A stretch of 64,000 bases of DNA from Pseudomonadota bacterium (GCA_003962985.1 RXKA01000009.1:1-64000); one strand, 5' to 3'. Numbered from the stretch's first letter, positions 17,060 to 26,090 are shown. Notes: generated by a model not told the origin, from the letters alone. Numbers and translations are program-made.

Positions 17060-17638
17060 CTATTTCAATAAATCTTCAATCATTCCTGCTAAACGCAAAG
17101 TATCGGCTTCAATTTGCGGGGCTTTAAAAATATCATTGGCGATAAAAGTCGGTAACGGTGTTGCGCCAACGAATTTAAACGCGTTGTGGACAGCAATAAA
17201 AGCATCATCGATACCAAGACCATGGAATAACTGTTCTTTTGCGTTAAACGCCTCTAAAGGAGCATTAGCGGTGATTGATAACATATATTTGTTAGTCAAT
17301 AATCCACCACTACCATATAATGCATTTTCTACATCACGTCCATCACTGCGATAAATTTTGCCATAACCACTCATAAATACTTCATCAATATATTTTTTAC
17401 CTAACCATGGTAATCCCATCCAATACATTGGGAATTGTAAAATAACAATATCTGCCGCAACAATACTTGCTACTTCATTTTCAATAGTATAACCATCATC
17501 AATATTAGTAACCGTATAATTTACATTATGTTGTGCTAAGACATTAGTAATGGTACTAACAAAATGTTTAGTTAAGTTACCATCAGCAACACCTTCCCAA
17601 CGTTGGTGAGCATTTATTATATGAACATTTTTAATCAT
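17060..17638 (-). CDS. mdaB: NAD(P)H-dependent quinone reductase, MdaB type
   Basis: A flavodoxin-fold FAD/FMN enzyme that reduces quinones in two-electron steps and protects against oxidative stress. 192 residues. Long family blocks are readable: ILQFPMYWMGLPWLGKKYID, YGSGGLLTNKYMLSITANAP and PLPTFIANDI, matching the MdaB pattern. It is monocistronic by spacing. Low uncertainty on family. Confidence 0.93.
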   Translation of the reverse strand: MIKNVHIINAHQRWEGVADGNLTKHFVSTITNVLAQHNVNYTVTNIDDGYTIENEVASIVAADIVILQFPMYWMGLPWLGKKYIDEVFMSGYGKIYRSDGRDVENALYGSGGLLTNKYMLSITANAPLEAFNAKEQLFHGLGIDDAFIAVHNAFKFVGATPLPTFIANDIFKAPQIEADTLRLAGMIEDLLK

Positions 17639-17801
17639 GATAATCCTGTGAATATGTCAAGCCTTAATAATTAAAGCTGAGTGTTTAAAATAATTCTGAT
17701 ATTACCTATATTGTGTAATATCTTTTGATAATTGATTGATAAATTCTAATTGTAAATCAATAAAGTTTATAAAATACATCATTATTATAAAACAAAAATT
17801 A

Positions 17802-17832
17802 AAAACCTTTGATTGATTTAACCAAAGGTTTT
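17802..17832 (-). terminator. Terminator after the lipase-like gene
   Basis: Stem AAAACCTTTG / CAAAGGTTTT with an 11-base loop, followed on the minus strand by TTTAATTTTTG. Confidence 0.7.
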
Positions 17833-17867
17833 AATAAAATAATTAAATAGCTAAACTAAATTATTGA

Positions 17868-19373
17868 TTAAGGAAAAAATTTATTCAGTATACCTACCGT
17901 TGCAGCATACATTATTGGGTTATTGTGATCTATTTGTGCATTGTGCTCCTGATATCTATCATTGTGAATAGCTGAGATAGATACTAGACCAGATTTGGAA
18001 CGCTTGCTAACATTTTTATATGCAACTAATGAGTTAAACGGTGTTACTAATGAATCACGATCTAAATGTAAATAAAGTATTGGTGATTGTGTTTGCCAAT
18101 CTTTCAAATCAATAGCATGATATGTTTGTAGATAGTCTAATGATAATTGATTATCTGGTAGTACTATGTTAGCAATGGAGTTATTATATTCCGCATATTG
18201 AGTTGCTTTAGTTGCTCGATTATAAATAATATCTTGGATTGCTAATGTACTTGGTGCAGAAGGTAAAAATAAATCCATTAATTTTAAGTTCTGCCCTGAT
18301 TCATTAACAAAATTACATAAACTAGCTTGCAGGATTTGTTGACAGCTAGTTTTAGTGTAATAGTTGTATGAATTTACCGCATATGCGACTAACCCAGGCT
18401 TAGCTAACGCCGTTACGTATTGATTTTGTGCCAAGTAAGTATTATGTTGTTGCACACTTTCATTAGCATATTCTTTTTTGATTTGACTATCCGACAAATC
18501 AAATGCACCAGACATTGGTAATGTCAAAGCCAATTTAGTATTTGTATTTGTCAATGATGCAGTATTATTTTGAATCAGATATGAAGCCCATTGACTTAGC
18601 ATACCACCTTCGGAGAAACCATTTAAAATCAATGGTAATTTATTTGATGGTGATAGAGCTAATTTAGTCAATAAGTTATTAGTTGCACGCAACATATTAA
18701 TACCTGCAGCTACATTCACTTTAGGATACATATATGGATGCGCTTCATTTGCATCAACACCAAAACCTAGTAAATCTGGTAAAACGACAATATAGCCTTG
18801 TGATGCATACATAGCAGGATAAAATAAACCTGTTTTAGGGTTGTTCTCAGGGCTGTAATCATATGGATTATACATGGTTGGATGGTAATACAAGATAACA
18901 CCTTTAATCTTATTAGCATGTATGCCATGAGGTACAAAGATACTTCCCGAAACTGTTTTTACTTGATAATTATGATTATTGGCAGGGATCATATTCAAAG
19001 TATCATAAGTAATATTATACACATTGACACTAGTAACTCCTAATTTATTGTTCTTGATTGATTTTAGATCAAAAGCAAAATCATGATTCAGGTTAGTTAA
19101 ATTTTGTTGGCAAATTTTTGAATCTTGATTCATTCCCATACATAAATTTTGTACAGCATTATTTTTTATCGTATCAAGTGAATAATTAGTAATGTATTCT
19201 GAACTTAGTAAATTACCATAGTTAGCGGAAAATAATTGTTCTTGAGCAATAATTTGAGGAGTTTTTTTAATGACTTGCTTGGATGAATCATTATTTAATT
19301 GTAGCTGATTGGTGGTACATGATATTAAACCTAAACTTAATCCAATCGCAAATAATTTACTTTTATTATTCAT
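17868..19373 (-). CDS. Secreted lipase/esterase-like lipoprotein (alpha/beta hydrolase)
   Basis: 501 residues from ATG 19373. This start gives a lipoprotein signal peptide with lipobox LISC (MNNKSKLFAIGLSLGLISC), and AAGAG precedes it; an earlier in-frame start at 19430 would put 19 extra residues before the signal. The hydrolase core shows the nucleophile elbow GFSEGG, a late Asp in LHLDRDSLVTPFNS, and a His near SAIHNDRYQEH. The layout resembles secretory lipases. It is probably anchored in the outer membrane or periplasm, with unknown substrate. Confidence 0.8.
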   Translation of the reverse strand: MNNKSKLFAIGLSLGLISCTTNQLQLNNDSSKQVIKKTPQIIAQEQLFSANYGNLLSSEYITNYSLDTIKNNAVQNLCMGMNQDSKICQQNLTNLNHDFAFDLKSIKNNKLGVTSVNVYNITYDTLNMIPANNHNYQVKTVSGSIFVPHGIHANKIKGVILYYHPTMYNPYDYSPENNPKTGLFYPAMYASQGYIVVLPDLLGFGVDANEAHPYMYPKVNVAAGINMLRATNNLLTKLALSPSNKLPLILNGFSEGGMLSQWASYLIQNNTASLTNTNTKLALTLPMSGAFDLSDSQIKKEYANESVQQHNTYLAQNQYVTALAKPGLVAYAVNSYNYYTKTSCQQILQASLCNFVNESGQNLKLMDLFLPSAPSTLAIQDIIYNRATKATQYAEYNNSIANIVLPDNQLSLDYLQTYHAIDLKDWQTQSPILYLHLDRDSLVTPFNSLVAYKNVSKRSKSGLVSISAIHNDRYQEHNAQIDHNNPIMYAATVGILNKFFP

Positions 19374-19404
19374 TTTGTAACTCTTAAAAAAATTTATATT
19401 TAAG

Positions 19405-19413
19405 TTATCCACA
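19405..19413 (+). promoter_or_regulatory. Outlying DnaA box
   Basis: An exact TTATCCACA in the leader of the lipase-like gene, 1.1 kb left of the origin cluster. Confidence 0.5.
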
Positions 19414-19480
19414 GATAATAACAAATTCATTTTAAGATAACAATAGTCAATTTTGTCTAATTGTAAAAAATAATGAGAAA

Positions 19481-19513
19481 GTCTTAATTAACAATTTAAT
19501 TGCTAATTAAGAC
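19481..19513 (-). terminator. Weak hairpin after waaC
   Basis: GTCTTAATTA / TAATTAAGAC just beyond the waaC stop on its strand. The stem is AT-rich and only a broken T-run follows. Confidence 0.4.
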
Positions 19514-19527
19514 TAATGATATGATTA

Positions 19528-20481
19528 TTAAATCAAACCTTGGATATGTTCTATTACTGTTGCTGGTGCAACTTGCTGTTGATAACCACCCAAATTATGA
19601 GCAATTTCACTCTCTAACATACCGACATAATTAGGATTACTGTCTAGATAAATAGCTAATGTAGCTTTACCCAATAGATTGGCACAATGTGTAAATCCTG
19701 TATCAACACCAATAACTAAATCAGCATTATTAATCAAACCAATTAATTGTAGTGGTAACATTTTATCGATTAGTTTAACTCTATCATGCGATAAAGCACT
19801 AACTAACTGTTGGGCAAATTTTTGCTCAGCAGAATTACTATAAGTTAAAACAATTTGTTTAGAGGTATTGTTTATAATCCAGTTTGATATAGTTAACCAA
19901 TTCACTAAATTCCATTGTTTACTAACTTTGGATGTTCCATGTAAAAACAAAATATAGCCATCATTAAATTCATAATCTAAATTTTCTTGTTTAAGTATAA
20001 AATTAATTTGGCGTAAATCATGCTCTAAATTAAAAATTTTTGCAATTAAACCTCTAAATCTAACGACAGCAATATCATTTTGATTCACAGTATAGGTGAA
20101 ATCATAAAATAAACTAGCTAATGATTCACGAGCAGATTTCTTATCATAACCATATACATAGCCATTAAACAAAAATTTAGCCAACAATGCAGACTTTAAT
20201 AATCCCTGTGTATCAATGATGTAATCATATTCAATATTTGGTAGTGATTTTTTATATTGAATTAACTTACTGATTAAAGATAACTTATTTTTTTTCCATT
20301 TTCGTAAAGGTATAGGAATAACATTATCAATTAACGGTGATAACTTGGCTATTTCAGTAAAATTTTCATCAACTAGCCAATCAATAGTAGCATCTGGAAA
20401 AACTTTCTTTAAATCAGGTAAAATGGTAAATCCATGGAATATATCACCAATTGATGAAAGTCTAATAACAAGAATACGCAA
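19528..20481 (-). CDS. waaC: Lipopolysaccharide heptosyltransferase I
   Basis: Adds the first L-glycero-D-manno-heptose to Kdo in the LPS inner core. 317 residues, GT9 family. The N-terminus RILVIRLSSIGDIFHGFTIL and FPDATIDWLVDENF match WaaC, and the donor-site region reads LVIGVDTGFTHCANLLGKATLAIY. Both possible starts are TTG; I chose 20481 because GGGGGA lies five bases upstream and the family begins M-R-I-L. The adjacent waaA lies 3 kb away on the same strand. Its promoter must lie inside the predicted origin. Confidence 0.93.
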   Translation of the reverse strand: MRILVIRLSSIGDIFHGFTILPDLKKVFPDATIDWLVDENFTEIAKLSPLIDNVIPIPLRKWKKNKLSLISKLIQYKKSLPNIEYDYIIDTQGLLKSALLAKFLFNGYVYGYDKKSARESLASLFYDFTYTVNQNDIAVVRFRGLIAKIFNLEHDLRQINFILKQENLDYEFNDGYILFLHGTSKVSKQWNLVNWLTISNWIINNTSKQIVLTYSNSAEQKFAQQLVSALSHDRVKLIDKMLPLQLIGLINNADLVIGVDTGFTHCANLLGKATLAIYLDSNPNYVGMLESEIAHNLGGYQQQVAPATVIEHIQGLI

Positions 20482-20572
20482 AATATCCCCCAATAAAATA
20501 AATCTAAGTACTACATAATACTATAAATCAATATTTAATTAACAATAAAAATGTTATCAACTAAAAAAGGTA

Positions 20573-20599
20573 GTTATCCACAGGATATTGTGGATAACT
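20573..20599. repeat. Inverted pair of DnaA boxes
   Basis: AGTTATCCACA and its complement TGTGGATAACT separated by six bases, at the waaC-side edge of the origin. It holds the only exact minus-strand box in the cluster. Confidence 0.8.
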
Positions 20600-20745
20600 C
20601 TATTTTATGGTGTTAGCCTCTATATAGTTATCCACATAATTACAAATTATCAAAATTTGATTCACATTTTTATATAATTACATTACTAAGTTAATCACAC
20701 CTTAAATTAATGCATAATAATTTGATATATAATTAAATTTTATAC

Positions 20746-20816
20746 TTATCCACAGGTTTTTATTTACTAATAGTAATAATAAGATATATATATTATATTA
20801 GTTAATAATAGAAATG
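20746..20816 (+). repeat. Box/triplet/AT-tract module A of oriC
   Basis: TTATCCACAGG, then TAATAGTAATAATAAG, then ATATATATATTATATTAG and a TTAATAATAG tail. It resembles module B 300 bases further right. The TAA/TAG triplets fit the published DnaA-trio pattern of bacterial unwinding elements; function is inferred. Confidence 0.55.
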
Positions 20817-21046
20817 AACAACTATTAAAAAAATTCATCTTGTGAATAAAAATAGAAAATTTTCTTAAATTTTGATTAAATAATATCTTGTTTACTTAAC
20901 GCTATAATTATGTACATAAATTAATACTTATCCACAGAATTTAACTAATTAAAATTTTTATCCACAATATATTAGTCAGTAATAATGAAGATTATCTACA
21001 AATTTAGTTTAATGCTATTTACTTGATTTACATAATAAAATTGTGG

Positions 21047-21116
21047 TTATCCACAGCCAACTAGTCTAATAATAATAACTATAAAAGATATATATTATTT
21101 TATTAACTAATAAATG
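21047..21116 (+). repeat. Box/triplet/AT-tract module B of oriC
   Basis: TTATCCACAGCC, then CTAATAATAATAACT, then AAAGATATATATTATTTTA and a TTAACTAATAAATG tail. The box-to-GATATATA distance is 40 bases here and 37 in module A. Confidence 0.55.
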
Positions 21117-21288
21117 TTAAAATTGAGAGCTGAAATCTAATTTATTAATACATATTTTTTATTAAATGCTTAACTATTTGATATGTTTATAAAAATAGTT
21201 ATCTTCTTAAATTTTATTTAAGCGTAACATTTTGATATATAAAGATATTTTGTACTAATAAATATTAGTTAACTAAAAGGACACTTAG

Positions 21289-22065
21289 ATGGCAAAAGAA
21301 AATAAATATACAATTCAAAAAATAACTTATTTACATCAATGGACAGATCATTTATTTAGTTTTAGAATTACTCGTGATGAAGGATATAAATTTATTCCAG
21401 GTCAATTCGCTCGTTTGGGTGTAAAAAAAGAAGATGATACTATTGTATGGCGTGCTTATTCGATTGTATCAGCTGATTATGATGAAGAACTAGAATTTTA
21501 TTCAATTGTAGTACCTGATGGTGAGTTTACACAACGTTTAAAAAACCTTAAAATAAATGATGAAATATATATAGATAAAACAAATTATGGTTTATTAACT
21601 ACTGATCGTTTTGAAAACGGTAAAGATCTTTGGTTTTTATCCACAGGTACAGGCTTAGCACCATTTATTTCTATTATGTATGATTTCTCAATTTGGGAAC
21701 AATATGACAAAGTTATTTTGGTACATGGTGTTCGTGAAGCTAATGAATTAGCATACCAAGATAAAATAAATGAATTTTTTACTCATGAATACTATGGCGA
21801 TTTAGTTAAAGATAAATTACAGTATGTAAAAATTGTTTCACGTGAAACATTTGGTGCAGATTTATACGGCAGAATTACTACTTTAATTGAAAATGGTGAA
21901 TTGGAAAAATTTACTAATACACCAATTACTATTGAAAATAGTCGAATCATGATTTGTGGTAATCCACAGATGGTAGATGATACACGTAAATGCTTGGGTG
22001 CACGAGGGTTAACCATTTCTAAGCGTGCCAATCCAGGTAATATGGCTGTTGAGAATTTGTGGTAA
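21289..22065 (+). CDS. fpr: Ferredoxin/flavodoxin-NADP+ reductase
   Basis: Transfers electrons between NADPH and ferredoxin or flavodoxin using FAD. 258 residues, typical of the short bacterial class. RAYS (55-58) binds FAD, STGTGLAPFIS (118-128) binds NADP, and the protein ends NPGNMAVENLW, a C-terminus usual in Fpr. A good AAAGGA site precedes ATG. The coding sequence carries a perfect parS (21834-21849) and a DnaA box (21637-21645), so its codons are shared with chromosome-maintenance sites. Confidence 0.95.
   Translation: MAKENKYTIQKITYLHQWTDHLFSFRITRDEGYKFIPGQFARLGVKKEDDTIVWRAYSIVSADYDEELEFYSIVVPDGEFTQRLKNLKINDEIYIDKTNYGLLTTDRFENGKDLWFLSTGTGLAPFISIMYDFSIWEQYDKVILVHGVREANELAYQDKINEFFTHEYYGDLVKDKLQYVKIVSRETFGADLYGRITTLIENGELEKFTNTPITIENSRIMICGNPQMVDDTRKCLGARGLTISKRANPGNMAVENLW
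21637..21645 (+). promoter_or_regulatory. DnaA box inside fpr
   Basis: Exact TTATCCACA within the STGTG codons of fpr, 350 bases right of the intergenic origin. Confidence 0.5.
21834..21849. promoter_or_regulatory. parS ParB binding site 2 (perfect consensus)
   Basis: TGTTTCACGTGAAACA, a complete 16-base match to the conserved chromosomal parS, inside fpr and within 0.6 kb of the predicted origin. Confidence 0.88.
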
Positions 22066-22082
22066 AGACAATAACTAAAATT

Positions 22083-22110
22083 AGACCTCTAATTATTTGG
22101 AGGTCTTTTT
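22083..22110 (+). terminator. Terminator after fpr
   Basis: Stem AGACCTC / GAGGTCT followed by TTTT, ending the fpr transcript immediately before the third parS-like site. Confidence 0.85.
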
Positions 22111-22125
22111 GTTTCATGTGAAACT
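22110..22125. promoter_or_regulatory. parS-like ParB binding site 3
   Basis: TGTTTCATGTGAAACT, 14 of 16 matches to parS, between the fpr terminator and the rsmB start. Confidence 0.6.
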
Positions 22126-22129
22126 AAAA

Positions 22130-23365
22130 ATGAAATTATATAAGCAAGTAAAAGAAATATTAGAATTAGTTTATAGTGGTAGTAATTTAAATTTAGTAAT
22201 GGATCAATATAAAGGTATAGAAGATGAACCTCGTCTTAAATATTTAGTATATGGTGTAATTCGTTATAATTTTGCATTAGAATACCTAATTAGAAAATTA
22301 TCCAAACATCCTAATGATAAAGTACAAACTATTTTATTTATTGGTATCTTTGAGTTATGGTTTAGTAATAAACCTAATTATGCGGTAGTAAATGATTTAG
22401 TTGAGTTTACAAAAGAATCTTTTGAAAATCCAAAAATAGCTAGTTTTGTTAATGCAATCCTCAGATCTTTTCAACGTGATAAAGAGTCTCTGCTTAGTGA
22501 ACTTAATAAAGATTATTCAACTAAATTTAACTTACCTAACTGGTTTATTGATAAACTCAAGATTAGTGATAAACCTAATTATTTATCAATTATATCTGGT
22601 TTAAGTTATCACCCTGCTTTTGGTATTCGTGTAAATCAACGTAAAATAAAGTTAGTTGATTATGTTAGTAAATTAGTTAATGCTAATATTGAATATGAAT
22701 TGATTAATAATAAATTAGTTTTATCTGAAGCTTGTGCAATTGAAAAATTACCAGGTTTTTTTGATGGTGAGGTTAGTGTTCAAGATATTGGTGCCCAATA
22801 TGTAGTTGATATTTTAACTAGAAATAATGTTAGTCCTAAATTTGTTTTAGATGCATGTAGCGCCCCTGGTGGTAAAGCATGTCAAATCTTAGAAAATTAT
22901 GATTGCGATTTATTGGCTGTAGATATAGCTCATGAACGCTTAGCTAAGGTTAAGCAGAATTTAGACCGCCTTAATTTATCTGCCCAATTAATCGTTGGTG
23001 ATGCTACTAATCAAAAATGGAATAAAGATCATCAAATGTTTGATTTAGTGATCGCGGATGTTCCGTGTTCGGCAACTGGTACTATTAAACGTAATCCAGA
23101 TATCAAATTAACCCGTAAACTAAGTGATATTGATAATTTTGTTATGCAACAACGTGAAATAATCAATAATTTATGGAGTAATGTTAGTAACGATGGTTAC
23201 TTGATGTATATAACCTGTTCAGTTTTACATGATGAGAATCAAGATAATGTAACATGGATTAAAGCTAACCTAGCAAATTCTATTCTTATTGAAGAATTGC
23301 AAATTTTACCAAGTTTACATAATGATGGTTTATTTTATGCATTAATAAAAAAACATAATGGATAA
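22130..23365 (+). CDS. rsmB: 16S rRNA m5C967 methyltransferase
   Basis: Methylates C967 of 16S rRNA with S-adenosylmethionine. 411 residues from ATG 22130. An earlier in-frame TTG (22097) lies inside the fpr terminator hairpin and is unlikely. An N-terminal NusB-like helical domain (1-130) precedes the methyltransferase domain with the SAM loop DACSAPGGKA. The two active cysteines are in DVPCSATGTIKRNPDIK and MYITCSVLHDEN. The ribosome site is weak. It begins a rightward run with ntrY and ntrX. Confidence 0.93.
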   Translation: MKLYKQVKEILELVYSGSNLNLVMDQYKGIEDEPRLKYLVYGVIRYNFALEYLIRKLSKHPNDKVQTILFIGIFELWFSNKPNYAVVNDLVEFTKESFENPKIASFVNAILRSFQRDKESLLSELNKDYSTKFNLPNWFIDKLKISDKPNYLSIISGLSYHPAFGIRVNQRKIKLVDYVSKLVNANIEYELINNKLVLSEACAIEKLPGFFDGEVSVQDIGAQYVVDILTRNNVSPKFVLDACSAPGGKACQILENYDCDLLAVDIAHERLAKVKQNLDRLNLSAQLIVGDATNQKWNKDHQMFDLVIADVPCSATGTIKRNPDIKLTRKLSDIDNFVMQQREIINNLWSNVSNDGYLMYITCSVLHDENQDNVTWIKANLANSILIEELQILPSLHNDGLFYALIKKHNG

Positions 23366-23370
23366 TTAAA

Positions 23371-25497
23371 ATGAAAAAAGTAAATATAATTTTTTTAATA
23401 ACGCTGTTAATTTTGATTATTTTTAGTTACTTTTATGTGACGATCTATTCTAAATTTGATGTTATGCTGTATTTAAAAGATTACAAACAAATAATTCAGC
23501 TAAATCATATAATCGAAACATTACTAATTGTCACGATAGTATTTTTTATCTATCGGATATTTTTTCGTAAGACCTATGTCTTTGGTTCGGTCATAACTAA
23601 AAAAATATTTTTGTTATTAGCTTCTGTAATTATCATACCTTCATTAATAAATATTAAAATTGCTAATTATTTTATTGATAATACAGTTAATCGTTTGTTT
23701 AATCCGCAAATAGAAGAACTTTTAGATAATAGTTTTAATATTGCTGAAGAAAGTATTAAGTATTTTTCTAAGGAATTACGGAAGAAATCAATTATTGCGG
23801 CTGAGTATCTTAAATTAATGGATAAAAATGAAAGTAAGAATGATCTAAATAAAGTACGTAATATTTTAGATGTTAATGGTCTTAGTATTTATGATAATAG
23901 TGGTAAAATGATTATTCAGGATCAGGTTAATAAACAAAATTATTTTCTACCTAAATTGCCACGTTACATAGTGAATAAAATTGTTAATACGGGTTATTTT
24001 TATGAAATCAACCGTGATATAAATGGTAATTATGTTTTTTATTATTATCAAGCATATGATAACAATAAGATTGTCGCCCTAACTCAGTTTGCACCTGACT
24101 TTATTCGTATTGATAATACCAAGATCATTCAGAATAAAGATTTATACCAAGGCTTATTGTTAAACAAAGATAATCTAAAAGCTGTTTATACTAGTACATT
24201 GATAATTAGTGTGTTATTATCTATATCAATTGCGGTTTTATTAACATTGTTTTTTGCGCAGTTTTTAATTAAACGGATTTCTAATCTAATTGAGAATATT
24301 GAGTTAATTAAAAAAGGTTCTTACAAAAATAATAACTCATTCCAAGGAAATGATGAACTATCGCAATTAATAACTGCATTCAATGATATGAGTCATAGTC
24401 TTGAAAAAGCGAATATGATTGAAAAATTTCAACGCGAACAGATTATAGATTACAAAAATTATCTTGAAAACTTAATTAATAATTTAAGTTTGAGTGTAGT
24501 TGTGTATGATGAACACTTACATATAAAAAATATTAATTCAATTACCGAACAAATTCTCGGCATTAAAATTGAAGAAATTATTGATACGCCGATTGATCAA
24601 TGGAATGATAAATATACTCATTTGGAAGATATAATTGATTTAATCAAAGCTAATATTGGTAAACATTATAATGATTGGGAAGAAAATGTTATAGTACGCT
24701 ATAAACATTCTATCCGTAATTTATACATCAAGACGCTTAAATATCAAGTGAAAGATGGAGTGGAATATATTACCCTTATTAGTGATGTGACTAATCTTAT
24801 TAAAGCTAAACAAAATCAAGCATGGGCTGATATTGCTAAACGTTTAGCGCATGAAATTAAAAATCCATTAACACCAATTGTACTGTCTGCTGAACGTATT
24901 GAAATGAAGTTGGTACCTAAATTATCAGAACCTGACCAGCAATTTTTACAGCGCTTAGTAAGGCAAATTATTATTCAGGTTGAAGATTTGAAAGGATTAG
25001 TTAATAAATTTAGAGATTTTGCTAATATTAATAAACCTAATTTGTCAAGAACGGATTTGAAGCATTTCTTCAATCAGTTTATGGCACTTTATGAAAATAT
25101 GAATTTTATTAATCTTGAATTTGACTTATTAGATGGTGAAACTGAAATCATGGGAGACTCTAGTCTATTACGGCAAGTATTCCATAATTTGGTAAAAAAT
25201 GCTATTGAGAGCGTTGAAAATCAAGAGAATAAACAAGTATTAGTGAAAATAACTAAAGAAAATGAATATGCTTGTATCTTAATAAAAGATAATGGTAGTG
25301 GATTTGATGATATCATTATGAATAATTTATTTGAACCATATCGAACCACTAAAGGAGTTAAAGGTAGTGGTCTTGGCATGGCGATTGTTAAGAAAATTAT
25401 TGATGAACATAATGGTAAAATAGAAGTATTTAATGACAATGGAGCTAACATTGTAGTAAAATTGCCGTTTATAACAAATAATGTTGTTTTTTTATAG
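23371..25497 (+). CDS. ntrY: NtrY-type membrane sensor histidine kinase
   Basis: 708 residues. Membrane helices lie near 5-25, 47-62, 78-100 and 273-298, with an extracytoplasmic sensor region between the last two. Then come a HAMP segment (about 300-350), a PAS domain (about 362-475), the H-box LAHEIKNPLTPIVLSAERI with phospho-acceptor His494, an N-box HNLVKNAIESVEN, and ATP-binding loops KDNGSGFDD and KGSGLGMAIVKKI. The layout is that of NtrY. The start is five bases after the rsmB stop, and the partner regulator follows nine bases downstream. Its signal is unknown; redox or nitrogen control is usual for the family. Confidence 0.9.
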   Translation: MKKVNIIFLITLLILIIFSYFYVTIYSKFDVMLYLKDYKQIIQLNHIIETLLIVTIVFFIYRIFFRKTYVFGSVITKKIFLLLASVIIIPSLINIKIANYFIDNTVNRLFNPQIEELLDNSFNIAEESIKYFSKELRKKSIIAAEYLKLMDKNESKNDLNKVRNILDVNGLSIYDNSGKMIIQDQVNKQNYFLPKLPRYIVNKIVNTGYFYEINRDINGNYVFYYYQAYDNNKIVALTQFAPDFIRIDNTKIIQNKDLYQGLLLNKDNLKAVYTSTLIISVLLSISIAVLLTLFFAQFLIKRISNLIENIELIKKGSYKNNNSFQGNDELSQLITAFNDMSHSLEKANMIEKFQREQIIDYKNYLENLINNLSLSVVVYDEHLHIKNINSITEQILGIKIEEIIDTPIDQWNDKYTHLEDIIDLIKANIGKHYNDWEENVIVRYKHSIRNLYIKTLKYQVKDGVEYITLISDVTNLIKAKQNQAWADIAKRLAHEIKNPLTPIVLSAERIEMKLVPKLSEPDQQFLQRLVRQIIIQVEDLKGLVNKFRDFANINKPNLSRTDLKHFFNQFMALYENMNFINLEFDLLDGETEIMGDSSLLRQVFHNLVKNAIESVENQENKQVLVKITKENEYACILIKDNGSGFDDIIMNNLFEPYRTTKGVKGSGLGMAIVKKIIDEHNGKIEVFNDNGANIVVKLPFITNNVVFL

Positions 25498-25506
25498 GCT
25501 GACGAC

Positions 25507-26088
25507 ATGGATAAGATGATATTAATCGTCGATGACGAATTAGGTATTCGCGAATTACTACGTGAATGTTTAGAAGATGAAGGTTATATAGTTAAGTTAG
25601 CAGAAAATGCGCTAGAAGCCGATAAAATAGTAAAAGAACACCGTTTTGATTTAATTTTAATGGATGTTTGGTTACCTGATATGGATGGTGTTTCATTATT
25701 TAAACGCTTCTTGTCAAATGGAATTATTACACCAGTTATTATGATGTCTGGTCATGCATCTATTACAAGTGCATTGGAAGCTATTCGTATTGGTGCTCGT
25801 GATTTCTTAGAAAAACCTCTTTCATTAAGCAAATTATTGCCATTAGTTGATAAACATATTTTAAAAGAACATGTGAATAATGATGGTGTTTTAGAAGATG
25901 TTTCTGAAATTATCACTTTAGATTTAAACAGTCCATTAAAAGGAATTAAAGAAAATCTTGAGCGTCGTTATTTCTTATATCATATGAATAAGTATCGCGG
26001 TAATATTACAAAAATAGCTGAAGTTTCAGGTGTAGATCGTGCACACCTATATCGTAAATTTAAAACGTTAGGTATTAAAATTAAATAA
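25507..26088 (+). CDS. NtrX-like response regulator lacking the AAA+ domain
   Basis: 193 residues. The receiver domain (1-120) has Asp9/Asp10, phospho-acceptor Asp53 in LMDVWLPDMDG and Lys103 in LEKPLS, and its MMSGHASITSALEAIRIGARDFLEKP block is NtrX-like. The C-terminus (about 148-193, RRYFLYHMNKYRGNITKIAEVSGVDRAHLYRKFK) is a Fis-type helix-turn-helix. The sigma-54-activating AAA+ domain normally between them is absent, so it cannot be a canonical sigma-54 activator. This gives a RegA/PrrA-like architecture with NtrX-like sequence. It ends in a strong terminator. Confidence 0.9.
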   Translation: MDKMILIVDDELGIRELLRECLEDEGYIVKLAENALEADKIVKEHRFDLILMDVWLPDMDGVSLFKRFLSNGIITPVIMMSGHASITSALEAIRIGARDFLEKPLSLSKLLPLVDKHILKEHVNNDGVLEDVSEIITLDLNSPLKGIKENLERRYFLYHMNKYRGNITKIAEVSGVDRAHLYRKFKTLGIKIK

Positions 26089-26090
26089 AT

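Larger units (their letters stand above)
20482..21288. other. oriC: Predicted chromosomal replication origin (oriC)
   Basis: A gene-free, very AT-rich stretch of about 800 bases. Exact DnaA boxes TTATCCACA lie on + at 20574, 20628, 20746, 20928, 20958 and 21047, and on - at 20589. Near-matches are TTATTCACA on - at 20841 and TTATCTACA on + at 20992. Boxes 20574 and 20589 form a perfect inverted pair with 11-base arms. After boxes 20746 and 21047 come TAG/TAA triplet runs and then GATATATAT-rich tracts suited to strand opening. The prevailing gene direction changes here. Flanking genes are waaC and fpr; dnaA is not present. Confidence 0.87.

Noticed and set aside
20573-20599. Terminator for waaC's divergent side
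   Set aside because: The inverted repeat is two DnaA boxes with no T-run and lies upstream, not downstream, of both flanking genes.
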